A stretch of 64,000 nucleotides of DNA from an uncultured Roseobacter sp. (GCF_947496515.1 NZ_CANMDB010000005.1:154501-218500), one strand, 5' to 3'. Positions 51,695-61,458 are shown, counted from the stretch's first letter. Numbers and translations: made by a program. The notes: generated by a model from the letters alone, not told the origin.

Positions 51695-52609
51695 TCAGGC
51701 AAATATCATCGAGCTTAGTTTACGGCGTCCGTTCAGCATCACCGGATCATTTGGCTTCAGCGCATCGAAGATCGTGAAAAGCTGGGTTTTGGCGGCCCCG
51801 TCGTTCCAGTCCCGGTCACGACCGAAAAGGATGAGCAGCTCGTCCACCGCCCCTTCCACATCGCCGTTGGCATGCAGCGCCAGTGCCAGGTCAAATCGGG
51901 ACTGGTGATCGTCAGGGTTGGCCGTCACCGCGGCCTTCAGCTCTCCCACCGGGCCCGCATCCTGAGCCTGCCGCGCCAGTTCCAGCTGTGCGTGCGCGGC
52001 TTCAAGCTCGGGTGCGGCAGAAATCTCCGCGGGGGCACCGTTCAGGATCGCTTCGGCCTGATCGAGATCGCCCAGGGCAATATGGGCGCGCACCATGCCA
52101 CCGTAGGCGGCCGCATGATTGGGATCCTCTCCCAGCACAGCAGCAAAGGTCTGCGCCGCGTCCGTGACGGCCCCTTCGGCCAGCATCTCTTCGGCGGCAG
52201 CGACGGCATCGGCCAGCCCGTCACCGGGGGCTTCACCGCCGGCAGCCTTGACCACCCGGTCGATGAACGCCTTGATTTCGGACTGCGGTACCGCGCCCTG
52301 AAATCCGTCGATCGGTTGCCCCTTGTGAAAGGCGTAGACGGTCGGGATCGACTGGATCTGCAACTGACCCGCGATCATCTGTGCCTCGTCCACGTTGATC
52401 TTGACCATCTTCACCGCCCCCTTGGCGCCGCGCACGGCGTCCTCAAGCTGGGGCCCGAGTGTCTTGCAGGGGCCGCACCACGGCGCCCAGAAATCAACGA
52501 TGACCGGTGTGGTCTGCGACACCTCCACGACGTCGGCCATGAAACTCGCCTCGGTCGTGTCCTTGATCAGATCATCCGCAGGGGCAGTGCTCAGGTTAAG
52601 ATCCATCAT
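51695..52609 (-). CDS. cnoX: Thioredoxin-domain co-chaperone CnoX/YbbN
   Basis: 304 residues: a thioredoxin domain (about 20-130, VIVDFWAPWCGPCKTLGPQLE, IPTVYAFHKGQP) followed by TPR-like helices (140-300). The domain order and length are those of YbbN/CnoX, which holds unfolding proteins under oxidative or bleach stress and hands them to GroEL. Unlike E. coli CnoX (SxxC), this one keeps a full CGPC redox motif. Start ATG 52609 or the next ATG 52606. It probably heads the cnoX-LON-Trm112 operon. Confidence 0.92.
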   Translation of the reverse strand: MMDLNLSTAPADDLIKDTTEASFMADVVEVSQTTPVIVDFWAPWCGPCKTLGPQLEDAVRGAKGAVKMVKINVDEAQMIAGQLQIQSIPTVYAFHKGQPIDGFQGAVPQSEIKAFIDRVVKAAGGEAPGDGLADAVAAAEEMLAEGAVTDAAQTFAAVLGEDPNHAAAYGGMVRAHIALGDLDQAEAILNGAPAEISAAPELEAAHAQLELARQAQDAGPVGELKAAVTANPDDHQSRFDLALALHANGDVEGAVDELLILFGRDRDWNDGAAKTQLFTIFDALKPNDPVMLNGRRKLSSMIFA

Positions 52610-52662
52610 GTCATCGTCCCTTCAGGTTGCGTCCGCTCTTATATGGGAGAGCGGGGGCTGAT

Positions 52663-53451
52663 TCAAAGGTCAAAACACGCAAAGACCGGTGCATGATCGC
52701 TGGGCTTTTCCCAACCGCGCGCGGCGCGCAGGATCCGGCTGGAATGGGCAGCGGCGCCGATGTCGGCACTGGCCCAGATATGATCCAGCCGTCGCCCCTT
52801 GTCTGCGGCATCCCAGTCGCGCGCGCGGTAGGACCACCAACTGTAAAGCTGCCCTTCGGGGATATCGCGCCGCGTGACATCCTGCCATCCGCCCGCCTCC
52901 TGCACCTGACCCAGATGCTCGACTTCGATAGGCGTGTGGCTGACCACCTTGAGCAGCTTCTTGTGATCCCACACGTCATCCTCGCGCGGCGCGATGTTGA
53001 GATCGCCCACGAGGATGGATTTTTCGGGCTGGTTCCCGCCGAACCAGTCCCGCATTTCGGTCAGGTAATCGAGCTTCTGGCCGAATTTCTCGTTGACCGT
53101 ACGGTCTGCCACATCGCCCCCCGCGGGCACGTAGAAATTATGCACCGTCACGCCATTCTCCATTTGCCCTGCGATATGGCGTGCGTGGCCGAGGCTGGCA
53201 AAGTCGTGCGCGCCGACTTCGGTCATCGGCAGTTTCGACAGGATCGCGACACCGTTATACCCCTTTTGGCCGCGGGCGATCATGTGGCTGTAGCCTGCCG
53301 CGGCAAAAGCCTCCGCAGGGATCTTGTCCACCGGGCTCTTGCACTCCTGAAGGCAGAGCACGTCCGGGGTTTCCTCGGCCAGTAGCTTCAGCACAAGCTC
53401 CGCGCGGAGCCGTACTGAGTTGATGTTCCAGGTTGCCAGAGTAAAGGCCAT
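52663..53451 (-). CDS. xthA: Exodeoxyribonuclease III
   Basis: 262 residues, standard XthA/AP-endonuclease-1 size. Motifs: FTLATWNINSVRLR, DVLCLQECKSP, YNGVAILSKLPM, VHNFYVPAGGD, SILVGDLNIAPREDDVWD, YSWWSYRARDWDAADKGRRLDHIWAS and SDHAPVFACF. Catalytic Asn, Glu, Asp and His residues are present. It cuts abasic sites and degrades 3' ends. It is monocistronic on the minus strand; a 445-nt gap with a candidate small RNA lies upstream. Confidence 0.96.
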   Translation of the reverse strand: MAFTLATWNINSVRLRAELVLKLLAEETPDVLCLQECKSPVDKIPAEAFAAAGYSHMIARGQKGYNGVAILSKLPMTEVGAHDFASLGHARHIAGQMENGVTVHNFYVPAGGDVADRTVNEKFGQKLDYLTEMRDWFGGNQPEKSILVGDLNIAPREDDVWDHKKLLKVVSHTPIEVEHLGQVQEAGGWQDVTRRDIPEGQLYSWWSYRARDWDAADKGRRLDHIWASADIGAAAHSSRILRAARGWEKPSDHAPVFACFDL

Positions 53452-53649
53452 ATGCGTGCTCCCGATCCACTCGGGCGCACCCTAGCGCGAGCGGATGCGG
53501 GCCGCCATGCGCAAACCGATGAAAGCGGAAGTATCCAGTCGGGAAAGCCACCACCTCCGATCTTGAAGGTGAGCGTCCAACAGTATTGCTAGAGCGCCGC
53601 CCGTTTTTGCGACAAGCAAACCGTTGGTTTGACCGGGGAGGAAGGATGC

Positions 53650-53672
53650 TGTGCAACAGTGCCTGTTGCGCA
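53650..53672. promoter_or_regulatory. Hairpin upstream of xthA
   Basis: TGTGCAACAG, loop tgc, CTGTTGCGCA: 10-bp stem with one G-T pair. It is about 200 nt before the xthA start and could lie in that gene's leader or mark another small transcript. Confidence 0.3.
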
Positions 53673-53749
53673 GGTGCTTTGAGCGGGGCGGTGTGCCTCA
53701 CGTGAAAGATCAGAAGCGGTAGCTGGTGCTGAGCTGTCATCCGCCCCGC

Positions 53750-53775
53750 AAAAAAAGACCGGGCACAAGGCCCGG
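53750..53775 (-). terminator. Rho-independent terminator (minus strand)
   Basis: On the minus strand CCGGGC, loop cttgt, GCCCGG, TC, then TTTTTTT. A textbook terminator for either cenR or the small RNA between it and xthA. Confidence 0.85.
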
Positions 53776-53852
53776 CCAAGTCCAACAGGGAGGTGCATGC
53801 CATAACCCGGGCATACGCGGGATCTTTGATCTAGAAGGGCTACCAACGACCC
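53750..53852 (-). ncRNA. Candidate small RNA downstream of cenR
   Basis: A minus-strand segment of about 100 nt. TAATAT at 53865-53860 could be a -10 box giving a start near 53852, but no good -35 is visible. The RNA would contain GCACCTCCCTG (an anti-Shine-Dalgarno-like CACCTCC) and end in the terminator at 53750-53775. No reading frame of coding character is present. It may instead be processed from the cenR 3' UTR, since cenR ends at 53897 on the same strand. Confidence 0.4.
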
Positions 53853-53896
53853 TACCGCCATATTAGCGCCCAAATGGTTAACAAAAACCCAACGTT

Positions 53897-54583
53897 TTAC
53901 GACATAAGACGATATCCGCCAGATTCGGTCACCAAAAGCCGCGCATTCGAGGGATCAGGCTCGATTTTTTGCCGCAAACGGTAAATATGTGTCTCCAGCG
54001 TGTGGGTCGTCACCCCGGCATTGTAGCCCCATACCTCGTGCAGCAGCACGTCGCGCGGCACCACACCATCATTGGAGCGGTAGAGAAATTTCAGGATGTT
54101 GGTCTCTTTTTCGGTCAGCCGGACCTTCTTGTCGTCTTCGGTCACCAGCATCTTCATCGAGGGCTTGAAGGTGTAGTGGCCCAGCTGGAAGACCGCGTCC
54201 TCCGATTGTTCATGCTGACGCAGCTGTGCGCGGATCCGCGCCAGCAGGACCGGAAACTTGAAGGGCTTGCTGACGTAGTCATTGGCGCCCGCATCCAGCC
54301 CCAGGATCGTATCGGCGTCGCTGTCATGTCCGGTGAGCATCAGGATCGGGCTCTTCACCCCCTGCTTGCGCATCAGACGACACAGCTCGCGCCCGTCGGT
54401 ATCCGGCAACCCGACATCGAGTATGACCAGATCATACAGCGCCTCTTTCGCGCGGGTCATCGCCTCGGACCCGTTTGCGGCCTCGAAAACGTCGAAATCC
54501 TCGGTCATGATCAACTGTTCGCTCAACGCTTCGCGCAGGTCGTCGTCGTCGTCGACTAAGAGTATTTTCTTTAACTGTGCCAT
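53897..54583 (-). CDS. cenR: OmpR-family response regulator, CenR-like
   Basis: 228 residues. The receiver (1-120) has the acidic run VDDDDDLRE, phospho-acceptor Asp in LVILDVGLPDTDG, and the K in SKPFKFPVLLARI. The C-terminal winged helix has LTEKETNILKFLYRSNDGVVPRDVLLHEVWGYN and THTLETHIYRLRQKIE. Sequence character and lack of an adjacent kinase fit CenR, an essential cell-envelope regulator of alphaproteobacteria. The frame is open to 54658 (GTG), but ATG 54583 (MAQLKKILLV) matches the family start. It is divergent from ribA. Confidence 0.88.
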   Translation of the reverse strand: MAQLKKILLVDDDDDLREALSEQLIMTEDFDVFEAANGSEAMTRAKEALYDLVILDVGLPDTDGRELCRLMRKQGVKSPILMLTGHDSDADTILGLDAGANDYVSKPFKFPVLLARIRAQLRQHEQSEDAVFQLGHYTFKPSMKMLVTEDDKKVRLTEKETNILKFLYRSNDGVVPRDVLLHEVWGYNAGVTTHTLETHIYRLRQKIEPDPSNARLLVTESGGYRLMS

Positions 54584-54745
54584 CGGCTTTCTCCGCTTCG
54601 TTCCAACAGAAATGTGATGTGCACCCCTGTCGTGCAAGCGCTGCGCGATATCTTTCACGCGCTCGTGTGCGAGGGACGGTCAATTGTTTCAAATCCCGCT
54701 GAATTAGCCTAGATCAGGCTGGGAACAGACAGGATTTGTAACAAG

Positions 54746-55834
54746 ATGTGCATCGGCCCCGATATCACAGAGCTTTTGGCCCGCGCGCGTGCAGATCTGC
54801 GGATGGGCGTGCCCGTGGTCCTTGACGGGCCCGCACCGGTGTTGGTGGCTGCTGCGGAGACCTTGGGACAGGCGCAGTTCGACGCCCTGGCCAGGTTGCC
54901 CGGTGGCATGGTCATGGCTATCACGGCCCGCCGGGCGGAGACCCTGAAAGCCCGCGCCTACGACGGTGATCTTGCCCGGATCATCCTGCCGGATGGCGCG
55001 GATCTGGCCTGGCTCCAGAGCATTGCCGATCCTGCGGATGATCTGATGCAGCCCATGAAAGGACCGCTCGCCTGTGCCCGCGATGGAGACGCCGGCGCCC
55101 ACCGCGCGGCTCTGACCCTCGTGAAATCGGCGCGATTGCTTCCCGCAGCCCTGGTCGCCAGCTTGGACGATGGCGCAGACACGGCGGCGCGCAACCAGTT
55201 GACCTGCCTGCCACTGGCAGAGGCGCGTACCCATCTGGATCAGCGCAGCCCCTTGCATTCCGTGGTCAGCGGGCGCCTGCCCATGACCGTATCCGAGGCC
55301 GGGCGCCTGCATGTATTTCGCCCAAAGGATGGCGGCGAAGAGCATTACGCGGTCGAGGTAGGCCGCCCGGACCGGGCACAGCCCGTGCTGGCCCGGCTGC
55401 ATTCAGCCTGCTTCACCGGCGATCTGCTCGGTTCGCTCAAATGCGATTGCGGTCCTCAGCTGCGTGCCGCTCTGGCACAAATGGGCGCGGAGGGATCTGG
55501 CGTGCTGCTTTACCTCAATCAGGAAGGGCGCGGCATTGGCCTCGCCAACAAGATGCGCGCCTACTCCCTGCAGGATCAGGGCTTTGACACGGTCGAGGCC
55601 AATCACCGGCTAGGGTTCGAGGATGACGAGCGTGACTTTCGGCTGGGCGCAGACATCCTGACCTCTCTGGGGTTTTCCAAGGTGCGGCTGCTGACGAACA
55701 ACCCGCGCAAGGTCGAGATGATGCAGAGCTGCGGCATCGAGGTGGCGGAGCGTGTGCCGCTTGCTGTCGGTGAGAACCGCCACAACGCAGCATATCTGGC
55801 AACGAAGGCGGCCAAATCGGGGCATCTGCTGTGA
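54746..55834 (+). CDS. ribA: GTP cyclohydrolase II with degenerate N-terminal domain
   Basis: 362 residues. The C-terminal half (from about 178) is a complete RibA: zinc cysteines in [59 protein letters not shown] and [19 protein letters not shown]. It opens GTP at the start of riboflavin synthesis. The N-terminal ~175 residues resemble a DHBP-synthase domain only faintly ([36 protein letters not shown]) and lack the acidic DDEDRENEGD substrate-binding stretch. So this looks like a RibBA relic with an inactive RibB part. Confidence 0.93.
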   Translation: MCIGPDITELLARARADLRMGVPVVLDGPAPVLVAAAETLGQAQFDALARLPGGMVMAITARRAETLKARAYDGDLARIILPDGADLAWLQSIADPADDLMQPMKGPLACARDGDAGAHRAALTLVKSARLLPAALVASLDDGADTAARNQLTCLPLAEARTHLDQRSPLHSVVSGRLPMTVSEAGRLHVFRPKDGGEEHYAVEVGRPDRAQPVLARLHSACFTGDLLGSLKCDCGPQLRAALAQMGAEGSGVLLYLNQEGRGIGLANKMRAYSLQDQGFDTVEANHRLGFEDDERDFRLGADILTSLGFSKVRLLTNNPRKVEMMQSCGIEVAERVPLAVGENRHNAAYLATKAAKSGHLL

Positions 55835-56334
55835 ACCACGATGATATGGTGCTGACGCCGCGCGGGCTGCGGTTTCAGGGTCGGATCTACCCCTGCACCA
55901 TCGGCAAGGGTGGGGTCAGCGCCCGTAAGGTCGAAGGCGACGGGGCGACACCGGTCGGCATCCACAGGATCGTTGGCATGCTCTACCGGCCAGACCGCAT
56001 GGCGCGGCCCGCGGATTGGGCGCTGCCGCTCCGGCCCGGCGATCTGTGGTCGGATGATCCGGATGATCCGGATTACAATATGATGGTGCGCGCGCCCTAT
56101 ACCGCCAGCCACGAGAGGCTGCGGCGGGCCGATCCGCTCTATGATCTGATCTTGCTGACCGACTGGAACTGGCCCTATGCGGTCAAGGGGCGCGGCTCCG
56201 CGATCTTCATCCACCAATACCGCCGTCCCGGTTATCCCACGGAGGGGTGCATCGGGCTGGCCCGGGATCATCTGAGGCAAGTCGCAGCCCGGATCCGCTT
56301 TTCCACCCGGCTCGTCGTTCCCGAGACGGGCTGA
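55831..56334 (+). CDS. L,D-transpeptidase (YkuD) family protein
   Basis: 167 residues. The YkuD-like pattern is [23 protein letters not shown] with catalytic Cys in TEGCIGL and His in IHQYRR. The N-terminus [37 protein letters not shown] is also typical. The absence of a signal peptide is unusual for a cell-wall enzyme, so export or substrate is uncertain. It starts at GTG 55831 in a GTGA overlap with ribA. It ends 7 nt before the convergent yggS gene. Confidence 0.86.
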   Translation: MNHDDMVLTPRGLRFQGRIYPCTIGKGGVSARKVEGDGATPVGIHRIVGMLYRPDRMARPADWALPLRPGDLWSDDPDDPDYNMMVRAPYTASHERLRRADPLYDLILLTDWNWPYAVKGRGSAIFIHQYRRPGYPTEGCIGLARDHLRQVAARIRFSTRLVVPETG

Positions 56335-56341
56335 TCCGCCT

Positions 56342-56995
56342 CTATCCCGTTGTCCGCGCCCCGAAAATAGCGGAGCCGACGCGCACATGGGTTGCACCAA
56401 GCGCGATCGCCTTTTCGAAGTCACCGCTCATCCCCATGCTGAGCCCTTCCAGACCGTTGCGCGCGGCGATCTTGGCGAGCAGCGCGAAATGCAGCGAGGC
56501 TTCTTCCTCCACCGGCGGAATGCACATCAGACCGGCGACCGGCAGATCCATGGACCGGCAGTCCTTGACGAAATCGTCTGCGTCCGTGGGGAGCACCCCT
56601 GCCTTCTGCGGCTCCTCGCCGGTGTTCACCTGGACAAACAGCGCCGGACAATGGCCCAGCTCCTGCGCCAGCCGCGCGAAGCTCTTGGCCAGCTTGGGCC
56701 GGTCGAGCGAATGGATTGCCTGAAAGAGCTCAAACGACTGCCGCGCCTTGTTGCTTTGCAGCGGGCCGATCAGATGCAGATCAACGTTTGGGTAGGTTTC
56801 GCGGAACGCGGGCCATTTCCCCGCGGCCTCCTGCACGCGGTTCTCACCAAAGGTGCGGTGCCCTTCGGCCAAGACCGCCTCGACCCGTTCATTCGGCTGC
56901 ACTTTGGAGACCGCGATCAGATTGACCGATCCCGGCGCGCGCCCAGCCGAGGTCTCTGCCGCCGCGATCCGGTCCGCTATCTCACCAAGTGCCAT
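56342..56995 (-). CDS. YggS/PROSC-family PLP homeostasis protein
   Basis: 217 residues, fold-type III PLP-binding protein without known enzyme activity. Landmarks: LIAVSKVQPNERVEAVLAEG (PLP lysine in VSKVQP), HRTFGENRVQEA, DLHLIGPLQSNKARQSFELFQAIHSLDR, FVQVNTGEEPQKAGV and the C-terminal SMGMSGDFEKAIALGATHVRVGSAIFG. It buffers free pyridoxal phosphate. The frame is open to 57160, but ATG 56995 (MALGEIA) is the family start. The gene is separated from the porin by a strong terminator. Confidence 0.94.
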   Translation of the reverse strand: MALGEIADRIAAAETSAGRAPGSVNLIAVSKVQPNERVEAVLAEGHRTFGENRVQEAAGKWPAFRETYPNVDLHLIGPLQSNKARQSFELFQAIHSLDRPKLAKSFARLAQELGHCPALFVQVNTGEEPQKAGVLPTDADDFVKDCRSMDLPVAGLMCIPPVEEEASLHFALLAKIAARNGLEGLSMGMSGDFEKAIALGATHVRVGSAIFGARTTG

Positions 56996-57036
56996 GTCGC
57001 CCCCGCTTCTGTACCTTCCACAAGATAAATGCTCGT

Positions 57037-57072
57037 TGAAAAAGAAAAGGGGCAGACCCGAAGGTCCGCCCC
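57037..57072 (-). terminator. Rho-independent terminator of the porin gene
   Basis: On the minus strand GGGGCGGACC, tetraloop TTCG, GGTCTGCCCC, then TTTTCTTTTT. A 10-bp stem with one G-T pair and the extra-stable UUCG loop, 24 nt after the porin stop. Confidence 0.92.
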
Positions 57073-57095
57073 AATCTTGTCGTATGTCGTTCGAC

Positions 57096-58064
57096 TTAGA
57101 AGTCGAAACGCACACCCAGGTCGCCGCGAGCGTCGCCCGCGCTGTCTTCACCAACACCACCGCGCAGGGTCACACCACCGCCGAGGTTGTGACGGAAACC
57201 AACCGAGTAAGCCGTGTCGTTGTCGTCTTCGCCGTTATCGCTGACAACAAAACGCAAATCTGTCGCTGCGCTAAGGTCGTAGCCGAGACCAATACCAAAC
57301 GCTGTGTCAAAGTTGTCGCGATCAGTGTCTGCGATCAACAGATCGTATGTGATTGCGCCGGCCGAACCGTGCAAACCAATTGCGGCAAACTCTTCGTCTT
57401 CAGCACCGTCAATCTCCAGCTCACCATAAGCAGCACCGATTTTCAGGTTGCTGTTGATCTGGTAACCGACACCGATCTGCCACTCTTCATCCGCATCGTC
57501 TTCTGCGTTTGTTGTGTAAGAGGCCGCAAATGTGAAAGCATCAACCGCGTAACGCGCTTTGATTGTCGGAGCAACGCTCTCGTCACCTGTGCCGAAGCCG
57601 GAAACTGGCAAGCCGAAGCCGCTCGAAATCTCACCAAAGTCGGTCAAGCCAACGCCGGTGTTACCGAAATAGTCGATCACGTCACCGGAGTCGAGAACAT
57701 CGGATGTGTTACCGACGTCCAGACGGAAGCCTCCGGACTCAACGTTGAATTCTGCCGCGCTGTTTTCAGCAACGCCGCCATTACCAACTTCATCGTCGTC
57801 GCCGCTGTCGTCAGACTGGAAACGGATCCGCGCACCGAACTGAACGCCGCCATCGGTTGTGTTGAGAACGCTTACGTTCAGACGGAATCGCTGCTCGATC
57901 CGTGTGCTGCTGCTATCTGTGCTGTCTGTATCTTGATACACCAGACCAAAGCGGCCGTACCCGTCGAATGTCACTTCGGCAGAGTCGTTGCCGTTCACAA
58001 CGTCAGCGCCTACTACGCTCGCGGTCGCGATCAGCGCCGTCGATGCGATAAGGAGTTTTTTCAT
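57096..58064 (-). CDS. Outer-membrane porin (Rhodobacter type)
   Basis: 322 residues. Signal peptide MKKLLIASTALIATASVVGA, then a 16-strand-like general porin: alternating hydrophobic strands (VTFDGYGRFGLVYQ, QRFRLNVSVLN), an acidic loop 3 region and a C-terminal GDLGVRFDF ending in phenylalanine, the outer-membrane insertion signal. Acidic loops (DDSGDDDEV, DGAEDEE) suggest cation preference. Its codon choice is less GC-rich than its neighbours, as expected for a very highly expressed gene. It is monocistronic, with its own promoter candidate and terminator. Confidence 0.93.
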   Translation of the reverse strand: MKKLLIASTALIATASVVGADVVNGNDSAEVTFDGYGRFGLVYQDTDSTDSSSTRIEQRFRLNVSVLNTTDGGVQFGARIRFQSDDSGDDDEVGNGGVAENSAAEFNVESGGFRLDVGNTSDVLDSGDVIDYFGNTGVGLTDFGEISSGFGLPVSGFGTGDESVAPTIKARYAVDAFTFAASYTTNAEDDADEEWQIGVGYQINSNLKIGAAYGELEIDGAEDEEFAAIGLHGSAGAITYDLLIADTDRDNFDTAFGIGLGYDLSAATDLRFVVSDNGEDDNDTAYSVGFRHNLGGGVTLRGGVGEDSAGDARGDLGVRFDF

Positions 58065-58125
58065 ATTCTGACCCTCAGGTTAAAAGATTGCCAAGACCGG
58101 CGTTTCCAGCCTCGGAATGATCAGA

Positions 58126-58155
58126 GCTATAGTCGCTTCCGCTCCGAGATCTCAA
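58126..58155 (-). promoter_or_regulatory. Candidate sigma-70 promoter of the porin gene
   Basis: On the minus strand TTGAGA (58155-58150), 18 nt, TATAGC (58131-58126). About 60 nt of leader would precede the ATG at 58064, with GAGGG as the ribosome site. Confidence 0.5.
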
Positions 58156-58319
58156 GAGCGCGGCAAGGAGTGTAAACGCTTTCGGACTAGCTGATGCTTG
58201 ATTGCCACACCCTGCATGCGGGCCTGCATCACACCCCGGGCAAGGTCGGTTTTCGACCGCTTGCCGGGCCTATTCTTTTTAAGTATCGTCGCGCCGAAAC
58301 GAAAAGGGAAATGGCAGGC

Positions 58320-58817
58320 ATGAGCAAGTATAAGGTGACGCGGTTTGCGGGGGTCTTGCTGCTCGCCATCACCATGGGGGCCTGCAGCCAGGAACCCCTG
58401 ACAGAGGCCGAACAACAACAGCTCGATGAGCGGTTTGACCCGCGGTTTCGGGGACGCGAAGGCGACGAGCGCGATACGACGACCATTTGGGAAGCCTTCA
58501 GCCGTCGCGACGCGGAAACCAGTGTCGCCGTCAACAAATACATCTGGTCCGCCTCGCTGGAGGTGCTGGACTTCCTCCCTGTACAGTCCGTCGATCCGTT
58601 CACCGGCGTGATCATCACCGGGTTCGGCACCCCGCCGGGCGGCGGGCGCTCCTACCGCGCGACGGTGCTGATCAACGATCCCGCGCTTGACGCCCGCTCG
58701 CTCAATCTGGCGCTGCAGACCCAGGGTGGCCCGGCCAGTGCAGCCACCGTGCGCGCGGTCGAAGACGCGATTCTCAGCCGGGCACGGCAACTGCGCATCG
58801 CGGACGGCAGGCTCTGA
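58320..58817 (+). CDS. DUF3576 lipoprotein
   Basis: 165 residues. Lipoprotein signal [14 protein letters not shown] with the lipobox cysteine, then DUF3576 ([49 protein letters not shown] ... [22 protein letters not shown]). It is predicted to be anchored in the outer membrane. The family is alphaproteobacterial, commonly upstream of leuS-lptE-holA as here, suggesting an envelope role; its function is unknown. Start ATG 58320 (MSKYKV) is preferred over ATG 58311 (MAGM), whose AAGGGA is too close. Confidence 0.85.
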   Translation: MSKYKVTRFAGVLLLAITMGACSQEPLTEAEQQQLDERFDPRFRGREGDERDTTTIWEAFSRRDAETSVAVNKYIWSASLEVLDFLPVQSVDPFTGVIITGFGTPPGGGRSYRATVLINDPALDARSLNLALQTQGGPASAATVRAVEDAILSRARQLRIADGRL

Positions 58818-58911
58818 CGCGCAACCGCCCCACAACCGACCCCCTTTTTTCGCGCCGGGCACCGTGACGACAAACGGCTCCCGGCGCGGTCATGTTAAAG
58901 AGGATGCAGAC

Positions 58912-61458
58912 ATGACCCGCTACACTCCCGCCGAGATCGAGGCCCGCTGGCAAGAGGTCTGGTCCCGCGACGCGGTCTTTGAGGCCGTGCGCAGCGCGGA
59001 TAAGCCGAAATACTATGTGCTGGAGATGTTTCCCTACCCCTCGGGCCGCATCCATATGGGGCACGTGCGAAACTACACCATGGGCGACGTGATCGCGCGC
59101 TACAAGATCGCGACCGGTCACAGCGTCTTGCACCCCATGGGATGGGACGCCTTTGGAATGCCCGCTGAGAACGCCGCGATGGCCATCGGCGGCCACCCCA
59201 AGGACTGGACCTACGGCAACATCGCCGACATGCGCGATCAGATGAAGCCTCTAGGCCTCTCAATCGACTGGTCACGCGAATTCGCCACCTGCGATGTCGA
59301 CTATTACGGCCAGCAACAATCGCTGTTTCTGGATTTCCTCGAGGCAGGCCTCGTTTATCGCAAGAACGCTGTGGTGAACTGGGATCCGGTGGATATGACC
59401 GTGCTGGCCAACGAGCAGGTGGAGCAGGGGCGCGGCTGGCGCTCCGGCGCCTTGGTGGAACGGCGGGAACTGACGCAGTGGTTCTTCAAGATTTCCGATT
59501 ACTCGGAAGACCTGCTGGAGGCGCTGGATCGCCTTGAGAACTGGCCCGCCAAGGTGCGGCTGATGCAGGAGAACTGGATCGGGCGCTCGCGCGGACTGCA
59601 ATTCGCCTTCTCCACCATCGACGCGCCCGACGGCCACGACAGGATCGACGTCTATACCACCCGTCCCGATACGTTGCTGGGAGCGTCCTTCGTCGGGATC
59701 TCGCCGGATCACCCGCTCGCCAAAGTGCTGGAGCGCGACAATCCGGAGGTCGCGGCCTTCTGCGCGGAATGCCGCCAGATCGGCACCACGGAAGAGGCCA
59801 TCGAGACCGCCGAAAAGCGGGGGCTCGATACCGGCATCCGGGTGCGCCATCCCTTTGATACTGCACATGAACTGCCCGTCTATATCGCCAACTTCATCCT
59901 GATGGACTACGGCACGGGCGCGATCTTTGGCTGTCCGGCGCACGACCAACGGGATTTCGAGTTTGCGACCAAATACGATCTGCCGATCATCTCGACCTAC
60001 CTGCCCTCCGAAGACAGTGACGAGACGTTGAGCGAAGCCTACGTCCCTGCCAAAACGGAGCCGGTCTTTTACAATCGCGGCTTTGCGGGCGAGGCGCATC
60101 AGACCGGGCTGGAGGCCATCGACGCAGCCATTGAGTTCTGCGAGCAGAACGGGATCGGGCAGGGGGTGACCAAGTACCGCCTGCGGGACTGGGGGTTGTC
60201 GCGGCAGCGCTACTGGGGCTGCCCTATTCCGGTGGTGCATTGCACGGTCTGTGGCGTGGTGCCCGAAAAGAAAGAGAACCTGCCGATCGAGCTGCCTTAT
60301 GACGTCAGCTTTGACCAGCCCGGCAATCCGCTCGACCGGCACCCGACCTGGCGCGACTGCGACTGCCCGTCCTGCGGCAGACCAGCAAAGCGCGAGACCG
60401 ACACGATGGACACCTTCGTGGACAGCTCGTGGTATTTCGCGCGGTTCACCGCGCCGGGTGCCGACACACCGACTGTCATGGAAGACGCGGCCTACTGGAT
60501 GAACGTCGATCAATACATCGGCGGCGTCGAGCACGCGATTCTCCACCTGCTCTATTCGCGGTTCTTCGCGCGGGCCATGCAGATCACCGGACATCTGCCC
60601 CAGAGCGCCATCGAGCCCTTCGATGCGCTCTTTACCCAGGGGATGGTGACCCATGAGATCTACCAGACCCGCGATGACAAGGGCCGACCGGTCTATCACC
60701 TGCCCGAGGACGTCACCGACGGCAAGCTGGCGGATGGCTCGGACGTCGAGATCATCCCCTCCGCCAAGATGTCCAAGTCCAAGAAAAATGTGGTGGACCC
60801 GATCAACATCATCTCCGCCTATGGCGCCGATACCGCGCGCTGGTTCGTGCTGTCCGACAGCCCGCCCGAACGGGATGTGGAGTGGACGGCGAGCGGCGCG
60901 GAGGCGGCCTTCAAGCATCTTTCCCGCGTCTGGAACCTCTGTGACCGCATCGGTGCGATGGACAAGGGGTCGGGCGGTCAGGGCGACGCAGAGCTGCTTC
61001 GCGCCATGCATCTGTGCATCCACGATGTGACCATGGGGATTGAGAGCTTTGGCTTCAACGCGGCGATTGCCAAGCTCTATGCGTTCACCGCCACGCTGCA
61101 AAAGTCCAAAGCCAGCCACGCTGCCCAACGCGAGGCGGTGATGACACTGGCGCAGCTGATGTCGCCCATGACCCCGCATCTGGCCGAAGACATCTGGGCG
61201 CATCAGGGCGGCGAGGGATTGATTACCACCGCTCCCTGGCCCGTGGCCGACGCGGCGATGCTGGTCTCCGACACGGTGACGCTGCCCATTCAGGTCAACG
61301 GCAAGCGCCGAGCCGAGATCACCGTGCCAGCGGATCTGCCCAAGGAAGAGGTTGAAAAAGCCGCGCTTGCCGATCAGGCTGTGCTCAGAACGCTTGATGG
61401 GGCAGTGCCGAAAAAGGTGATCGTGGTGCCGGGACGGATCGTGAATGTCGTCGTCTGA
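58912..61458 (+). CDS. leuS: Leucyl-tRNA synthetase
   Basis: 848 residues, class I synthetase charging tRNA-Leu. HIGH motif as [29 protein letters not shown] loop as [13 protein letters not shown], and the CP1 editing domain with [19 protein letters not shown] and [21 protein letters not shown]. The C-terminal anticodon-binding and leucine-specific parts are complete. The open frame begins at 58687, but ATG 58912 ([14 protein letters not shown]) is the family start after AGAGGATG. It overlaps lptE by 14 nt. Confidence 0.97.
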   Translation: MTRYTPAEIEARWQEVWSRDAVFEAVRSADKPKYYVLEMFPYPSGRIHMGHVRNYTMGDVIARYKIATGHSVLHPMGWDAFGMPAENAAMAIGGHPKDWTYGNIADMRDQMKPLGLSIDWSREFATCDVDYYGQQQSLFLDFLEAGLVYRKNAVVNWDPVDMTVLANEQVEQGRGWRSGALVERRELTQWFFKISDYSEDLLEALDRLENWPAKVRLMQENWIGRSRGLQFAFSTIDAPDGHDRIDVYTTRPDTLLGASFVGISPDHPLAKVLERDNPEVAAFCAECRQIGTTEEAIETAEKRGLDTGIRVRHPFDTAHELPVYIANFILMDYGTGAIFGCPAHDQRDFEFATKYDLPIISTYLPSEDSDETLSEAYVPAKTEPVFYNRGFAGEAHQTGLEAIDAAIEFCEQNGIGQGVTKYRLRDWGLSRQRYWGCPIPVVHCTVCGVVPEKKENLPIELPYDVSFDQPGNPLDRHPTWRDCDCPSCGRPAKRETDTMDTFVDSSWYFARFTAPGADTPTVMEDAAYWMNVDQYIGGVEHAILHLLYSRFFARAMQITGHLPQSAIEPFDALFTQGMVTHEIYQTRDDKGRPVYHLPEDVTDGKLADGSDVEIIPSAKMSKSKKNVVDPINIISAYGADTARWFVLSDSPPERDVEWTASGAEAAFKHLSRVWNLCDRIGAMDKGSGGQGDAELLRAMHLCIHDVTMGIESFGFNAAIAKLYAFTATLQKSKASHAAQREAVMTLAQLMSPMTPHLAEDIWAHQGGEGLITTAPWPVADAAMLVSDTVTLPIQVNGKRRAEITVPADLPKEEVEKAALADQAVLRTLDGAVPKKVIVVPGRIVNVVV

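Larger units (their letters stand above)
53452..53896. other. 445-nt gap upstream of xthA with hairpins and a candidate small RNA
   Basis: No convincing protein gene. The half next to xthA holds an imperfect 10-bp hairpin (TGTGCAACAG-tgc-CTGTTGCGCA, 53650-53672). The half next to cenR holds a strong minus-strand terminator (53750-53775) and, upstream of it, about 80-120 nt that could be a separate small RNA or the 3' UTR of cenR. Confidence 0.55.

Noticed and set aside
53589-53873. 94-codon minus-strand ORF over the candidate small RNA
   Set aside because: Spans the strong terminator at 53750-53775 and has no coding character.
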